Assembly (NCBI RefSeq): GCF_029212375.1
Contig: NZ_JARGNU010000003.1
Location: forward strand, 186,001 to 250,000
Reading direction: 5' to 3'
DNA from: Zhongshania sp.
GTDB lineage: Bacteria; Pseudomonadota; Gammaproteobacteria; Pseudomonadales; Spongiibacteraceae
DNA length: 64,000 bases
Under the pieces are notes generated by a model, which did no database searches, was not told where the DNA came from, and saw only the letters and a list, made by a program, of their open reading frames with translations. The stretch's first letter is position 1. Every line of letters begins with the position of its first letter. This document shows, piece after piece, positions 60,075 through 64,000 of this stretch. Made by a program: the position numbers and the translations under genes.

Positions 60075-60842
60075 ATGGCGACGAAAAACTACTCATATTT
60101 GGGCAAAGGCCCAATCTATGCCGGCGTTGTTGGTGGAGCGCTTTTGCCCGTTGGTAACTGTTCCGCGCTGCAGTTTGCAGTGAGTGAGAGCAAGATCAAT
60201 CAGCCTGACTATACCAACCCAGGCGGCGGCTCGGCTAACTCGGTATCGCGTGTAGACGACGTAACCGGATCGATGACGCTGCTAGATCTTAGCCCTAAAA
60301 ACCTCTCGCTAGCGTATCGCGGCACCACTCGCGAGGTGACCGGCGGCGTTAACGTCACGGGTGAAGAGCATACCGCTTACCCGAGTGCGTTGCTTGCGTT
60401 TACGGACACGCCAGACATCAGTGACACCGGCGATATTGTTGTGACGCTAGACCCTTCTGGTTCTCCAACAGTACTGGTCGAGAATACAGATTACGAAGTA
60501 ACCCGCGCGGGCGTCGTGTTCTTGGAAGGATCCACGAATATCACTGATGCAGTAGACGGCCACGACGTAGAGGTCGATTACCCGAAGGCTGACAGCGTTG
60601 TGATGGAAGCCCTTGTCTCGTCTGGCTTGGAATACCGTCTTGTGTTTGACGGTCTCAACGAAGCGCAGTCAGGTAAAGCGGTAACTATCTCAGCTCACCG
60701 TATCAAGTTTTCACCGACCGCTGGCAGCAGCTTTATCGGTGATGAGTTTGCGGAGCTTCCTCTCGAATTTACGGTGTTGTCCGACAGCGGTATTGCTGGT
60801 GCGGATATTTCTAAATTCTTCAAGGTGGCAATGGAGCAGTAA
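60075..60842 (+). CDS. Tail tube (major tail) protein, siphovirus type
   Basis: 255 residues, beta-rich, with GKGPIYAGVVGGALLPVGNC, a central DPSGSPTVLVENTDYEVTRA repeat-like strand block and VEMDY-type strands. Its size and its place before a short gene and the tape measure match the tail tube protein of B3-like transposable siphophages. Contractile Mu would have a sheath gene of about 500 residues here instead. Start ATG behind AGGAG. Confidence 0.8.
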   Translation: MATKNYSYLGKGPIYAGVVGGALLPVGNCSALQFAVSESKINQPDYTNPGGGSANSVSRVDDVTGSMTLLDLSPKNLSLAYRGTTREVTGGVNVTGEEHTAYPSALLAFTDTPDISDTGDIVVTLDPSGSPTVLVENTDYEVTRAGVVFLEGSTNITDAVDGHDVEVDYPKADSVVMEALVSSGLEYRLVFDGLNEAQSGKAVTISAHRIKFSPTAGSSFIGDEFAELPLEFTVLSDSGIAGADISKFFKVAMEQ

Positions 60843-60846
60843 TCGC

Positions 60847-60874
60847 ACGGCGGCTTATGCCCGCCGTAGTTTTC
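60847..60874 (+). terminator. Hairpin after the tail tube gene
   Basis: ACGGCGG/CCGCCGT (60847-60853, 60861-60867), 7-nt loop, followed by AGTTTT. Likely an attenuator that lowers tape measure expression relative to tube protein. Confidence 0.65.
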
Positions 60875-60902
60875 CCCTAATAGATTTTGAGGACTTAAGA
60901 CC

Positions 60903-61055
60903 ATGACCGGACAAGACAAAGCAAAAACCGTGAAAGTGAAGCTTAACCAGGCACACACTCATCGCGGCAAAGATTACAAAAAAGACGAGGTTATCGACGT
61001 GCTCCCGCACTCTGCTAGTTACATTGAAAAGCACAAGATAGGTAGTCGCGTTTAA
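60903..61055 (+). CDS. Short DUF7210-like phage protein
   Basis: 50 residues, TGQDKAKTVKVKLNQAHTHR, then GKDYKKDEVIDVLPHSASYI. The pattern of a short beta-hairpin protein with AHTHxGKDYxxxD is common between tail tube and tape measure genes, where chaperone-like roles are usual. Flanked by two hairpins. Confidence 0.7.
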   Translation: MTGQDKAKTVKVKLNQAHTHRGKDYKKDEVIDVLPHSASYIEKHKIGSRV

Positions 61056-61071
61056 TCTTTAGCACTTTTTT

Positions 61072-61095
61072 AAGGGGCGGCCCGACCGCCCTTTA
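61072..61095 (+). terminator. Hairpin before the tape measure gene
   Basis: GGGCGG/CCGCCC (61075-61080, 61086-61091) with a 5-nt loop, extended by A-T pairs and followed by TTTATT. Confidence 0.65.
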
Positions 61096-61139
61096 TTCAT
61101 TCCGCATTAATCAATTCTATCCAGTCAGGAGTCTGCGCC

Positions 61140-64000
61140 GTGGAGCGTAACCTTGAGTTATCAGTCAAGTTAAAAACTGCCGTTGCCGGCCTTGCCGAAA
61201 TTCAAAAATTGATTGGCGAGATTGATGGCGTAGGTGGCGCTACCGAAGAGGCTGCTGATCGCAGTCGAGCTTTGTCTGATGAAATTAAAAAGCTGGAAGA
61301 CTCTCAGAAGCTAGTTGATAGCTTTAGAAATATTCGCTTAGAAGTGAATAAGACTGGCGACGAGTTAAGTGATGCTCAAGCCGAAGCGCAACGTCTCGGT
61401 AAAGAATTTGGCAGCGCATCAGCGCCGACAAAGAAACTAAAAACTGATTTTGAGAATGCCCGAAAAACTGTCCAACGACTAAAAGAAACTCAGATCGAGC
61501 AAACTCTTGCTCTGCAGAAAAGCCGCAAGGAGCTTGAGGGCGCAGGTCTATCGAGTCAAAAACTTAACGCCGCGCAGGCGGAAGTTCGCGAGTCAATGCA
61601 GCGCACAACAGATGAGATTGGAGACCTCACCCAGGAGCTTAAGCAAGCTCGCGACGCTTCGGCCAAGGATTTTAAAGATCCCACTGATAAGCTGGAGCGA
61701 GGGGCTAGGTCGGCTGGGAACTCACTTGAGACACTGACTTCTAGGATAAAACGCACTGCCACGGTAGCGATCGGCAGCGTTGCTGCGTTCTTCGGTATTC
61801 GTGAAGCTGTGCGCGGCATTACTGGAATCGTCGAGGTTGGCGGCGACTTCGAGATACTGCAGGCCCGTCTAGAGGCGCTTACTGGATCTGCCGAAGCAGG
61901 AGAAGAAGCCTTCGCATGGATTAAAGACTTTACTAAAAACACGCCTTTCCAGCTAAACGAAGTGACTGACGCATTTATCCGAGCCAAGGCGTTCGGATTG
62001 GATCCTATGAATGGCACATTGCAGGCCGTTGCTGACCAAGCCGCCAAGACCGGTGGTGGTATTGAAACCCTCAATGGGATTGTCAGCGCACTTGGTCAGG
62101 CTTATAGCAAGGGCAAACTTCAAACCGAAGAGATGCTCCAGCTCATTGAGCGCGGTGTTCCCGCCTGGGATCTATTAGCTAAAGCAACTGGGCGTAGTGC
62201 TGCTGAGCTGCAAAAAATGGCGACTGCTGGCGAGCTGGGCCGGAAAGAGATCCAGTTGCTAATTGATGCCCTCGGGGAGTCCGGCGCTGGTGCAGCCGAA
62301 AAGCAAATGGGCAAGCTACAGGGGCTGGTTTCAAATCTTAAAGACACCTTTGTCGGCTTTTTAAACGACATTAACGATAAAGGGCTGCTTGAATATATTA
62401 AAGATGAAATTAAAGGTATTGCAGCTGCCTTTAATGAGATGAAAGAAAGCGGTGAGCTGGACGCATTGGCAAAACGGATTTCCGATTCGATTATCAAACT
62501 GATCGAAACCGTAAAGGGCGTTGGGTCGTTTCTATATGAGTACCGGAATGCAATCGTAGCGGTAACAAAAGCGTGGGTGGCTTATAAAGCGATTAAGATT
62601 GGTTCCGACCTTATCTCTTTAGGCCAAAAGGTACGCTTGGCAACTCTTGATCTGGTGTCTTTTGAGAAGCAAACCGGCAAAAGTGCTGGGCGGCTCGGTA
62701 AGTTTGGCACGCTATTAAGGGCTGTTCCTGGGCCGGTTAAAATAGTGGCTTTAGGGGCTGCGTTTCTTGGCCTAGATGATATTTTGGTCGGTAGTGGTAA
62801 GGCGATTGGCGAGTGGGCGGCGAAGATGGCAGGGGCAGACGATATCGTTGCCGAGGCTCAGCGCCGCGTTAGGGCGAATGCCTCTGCTCGGCTGTATGCC
62901 CTAGAGGACGAAATTGCGGCTTTAGACCGCTATCGTGACGTTAGGCAGATTACTGCTGAGCAAGGGGCTAAGCTGTCTGAAGAGGAACGCTCAGCGTATG
63001 CCAAGCAGCTGCAGGGCCAAAAGGATTTACTTGCTGCAGAGTATAGCCGCGCACTTAATCAAGAGCTGCTAGGCGAGAACACCAAAAAGGCCCAAGCAGA
63101 AATATCTGCAGCACTTAAAGCTACCCGCGCGAGCATGACGGCGCTGACCGAGTCGGCGGATATTGCTGATCGGGCGATTAGTTCGGGTGTATCTGCATCT
63201 GCTCAAGTGCTCATTGATAAGTTCAGAGAATTGACTGCTGGCGGAGCGGAAGTCGCCGAAGCCCTTGATACTGTTTTTGAGAATTTTAAAACGGATTCTG
63301 TAGGGAATGTCCGCGCATTTGTTGAAGCGGTCGGAGAAATTGCGACAGAGTCATTAGAGGTTGCGGCGGCGCTAGACAAAAATATTGCCAAAAAGCTCGA
63401 CGACATGACCGGTCAGGAGCTGCAGCGTTTTGCTATTACGCTAGAGTCCGCTTTCGACGGCGGTGCAGAAGGTGCAAAGAGATTTGCTGACCTTGCGGAT
63501 CGCGTAGCTGATTCAGCACTTAAAAATATAGGCACGTCACTCCAAGAAATACGTACTGGTATTTCTGAAATGGAAGCTGACGCGCTCGTGAGTTTTGCGA
63601 CGTTTACCGGGTCTGGTGTTCGATCGGCTGAAGAAGTTAAAGCCGCGATAGAGTCCCTGCAAGGCGAACTTAAAAACCCGGAGGCTGTGGACGAGTTCCG
63701 CCGGCTACTGTCAGCCTGGGCGGAATCAAGCGGCGAGAATATCGACGAGGTAAGTGCTGCACTTAAAGCATTGGCCGAAGACGTTAAAGGCACTGCTGAA
63801 CAAATCGCCGCAGACCTTTCTAAGGCTATTCAGTCCGCCGGCAACGAAGAAGCAATAAACGAAATTCGCGCTCGTATAGGCACGTTATATAGCGAAGGGA
63901 AAATCGGCGTTGAGGAATACACCCGCGCTCTTGCCGAGGCTAGCGATCGTCAGCGTGAGTTAAGCGAGGCCGGAAGTGAAGCTGGCAAGAACGTCGCCGA
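61140..64000 (+). CDS. Tail tape measure protein, 5' part
   Basis: Open to the right edge: at least 953 residues. GTG start preceded by AGGAG at 8 nt. The first 200 residues form long coiled coils (LSDEIKKLEDSQKLVDSFRN and similar). A TMP core follows: GGDFEILQARLEALTGSAE, FTKNTPFQLNEVTDAFIRAK, GKLQTEEMLQLIERGVPAWD. The rest is helical, Ala/Glu-rich and repetitive. Tape measure proteins set tail length and are ejected with DNA. Several antisense frames over it are shadows. Confidence 0.93.
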   Translation, partial: MERNLELSVKLKTAVAGLAEIQKLIGEIDGVGGATEEAADRSRALSDEIKKLEDSQKLVDSFRNIRLEVNKTGDELSDAQAEAQRLGKEFGSASAPTKKLKTDFENARKTVQRLKETQIEQTLALQKSRKELEGAGLSSQKLNAAQAEVRESMQRTTDEIGDLTQELKQARDASAKDFKDPTDKLERGARSAGNSLETLTSRIKRTATVAIGSVAAFFGIREAVRGITGIVEVGGDFEILQARLEALTGSAEAGEEAFAWIKDFTKNTPFQLNEVTDAFIRAKAFGLDPMNGTLQAVADQAAKTGGGIETLNGIVSALGQAYSKGKLQTEEMLQLIERGVPAWDLLAKATGRSAAELQKMATAGELGRKEIQLLIDALGESGAGAAEKQMGKLQGLVSNLKDTFVGFLNDINDKGLLEYIKDEIKGIAAAFNEMKESGELDALAKRISDSIIKLIETVKGVGSFLYEYRNAIVAVTKAWVAYKAIKIGSDLISLGQKVRLATLDLVSFEKQTGKSAGRLGKFGTLLRAVPGPVKIVALGAAFLGLDDILVGSGKAIGEWAAKMAGADDIVAEAQRRVRANASARLYALEDEIAALDRYRDVRQITAEQGAKLSEEERSAYAKQLQGQKDLLAAEYSRALNQELLGENTKKAQAEISAALKATRASMTALTESADIADRAISSGVSASAQVLIDKFRELTAGGAEVAEALDTVFENFKTDSVGNVRAFVEAVGEIATESLEVAAALDKNIAKKLDDMTGQELQRFAITLESAFDGGAEGAKRFADLADRVADSALKNIGTSLQEIRTGISEMEADALVSFATFTGSGVRSAEEVKAAIESLQGELKNPEAVDEFRRLLSAWAESSGENIDEVSAALKALAEDVKGTAEQIAADLSKAIQSAGNEEAINEIRARIGTLYSEGKIGVEEYTRALAEASDRQRELSEAGSEAGKNVA

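Larger units (their letters stand above)
35380..64000 (+). mobile_element. Transposable (Mu/B3-like) prophage, left part, truncated by the window
   Basis: Ordered set of Mu-type genes: repressor facing left, Ner, transposase A, ATPase B, GemA, Mor, lysis genes, terminase, portal, MuF, G, protease I, head protein T, tail genes and tape measure. Genes overlap tightly and run rightwards. The left boundary is approximate, between 35288 and 35598. The tail region has a tube protein but no sheath before the tape measure, which suggests a siphovirus-type tail. No frameshift was noticed in the core genes, so it may be intact; the right end is outside the window. Confidence 0.93.

Noticed and set aside
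61556-63793. Several minus-strand frames over the tape measure gene
   Set aside because: Ser-rich antisense shadows typical of Ala/Glu-rich coiled-coil genes.
1-64000. tRNA, rRNA and CRISPR arrays
   Set aside because: No cloverleaf, rRNA-like block or regularly spaced direct repeats were noticed on either strand by eye.

Overview
The window looks like a gammaproteobacterial chromosome, most likely a marine relative of Pseudomonas in the Cellvibrionales/Spongiibacteraceae range. That placement is inferred from gene content and protein character only. Supporting points are the Pseudomonas-like block mltD-gloB-yafS-rnhA-dnaQ-fimL, an Anr/FNR regulator next to cbb3 oxidase and hemN, and cbpA-cbpM. 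Positions 1 to about 35,350 are host DNA. From about 35,380 to the end lies a transposable (Mu-type) prophage that runs off the right edge.

Host region. 1-5,370 is a micro-oxic respiration cluster on the minus strand: a hemerythrin-like protein and hemN (operon), fnr/anr, then a Yip1 membrane protein, ccoN and the start of ccoO. Both target operons carry an FNR box (one perfect, one with a single mismatch) placed exactly 41.5 bp upstream of an extended -10, so the regulator sits among its own likely targets. 5,452-8,278 holds ppk2, rlmG and a tyrosine-type phosphatase. 8,433-14,355 is a five-gene peptide ABC importer (YejB-YejE-YejA plus two separate ATPases). 14,409-22,613 contains cell-wall, detoxification, RNase H, DNA proofreading, FimL and SohB genes. 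22,623-32,171 contains an orphan pseudopilin, an AP2-domain protein, a patatin, ppsR divergent from ppsA, a solitary lpxD, a SpoIIAA-like protein and cbpA-cbpM. A DUF808 membrane protein and a two-gene AAA15 ATPase/TOPRIM-like module (a likely anti-phage system) close the host part, right at the prophage boundary.

Prophage. Early region, 35.6-44.7 kb: an S24-type repressor facing left; an operator cluster and a sigma70-like promoter; a Ner-like protein; MuA and MuB homologues; about a dozen small overlapping genes, many with winged-helix or zinc-ribbon character; GemA and Mor. Then come an accessory YbjQ-like protein, a lysis cassette (putative holin, transglycosylase, two spanin subunits) and a TraR/DksA-like zinc finger. 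The head genes follow: DUF2730, DUF3486, terminase, portal, an accessory island, MuF with a C-terminal nuclease-like domain, protein G, protease/scaffold, a small head protein and major head protein T. The tail genes follow: gp35-37-like proteins, a tail tube protein and a long tape measure. No contractile sheath gene is seen between the gp37-like gene and the tape measure, so a B3-like phage with a long non-contractile tail is inferred.

Most phage genes overlap by 1-11 bp, which implies long translationally coupled operons. Three hairpins (58,599; 60,847; 61,072) punctuate the head and tail genes. Points for a second look: the AAA15/TOPRIM pair, the PPC-motif protein and micro-ORFs inserted between portal and MuF, the pseudoknot-capable leader before cbpA, the apparently leaderless ner transcript, and the internal duplication in the gp35-like protein.
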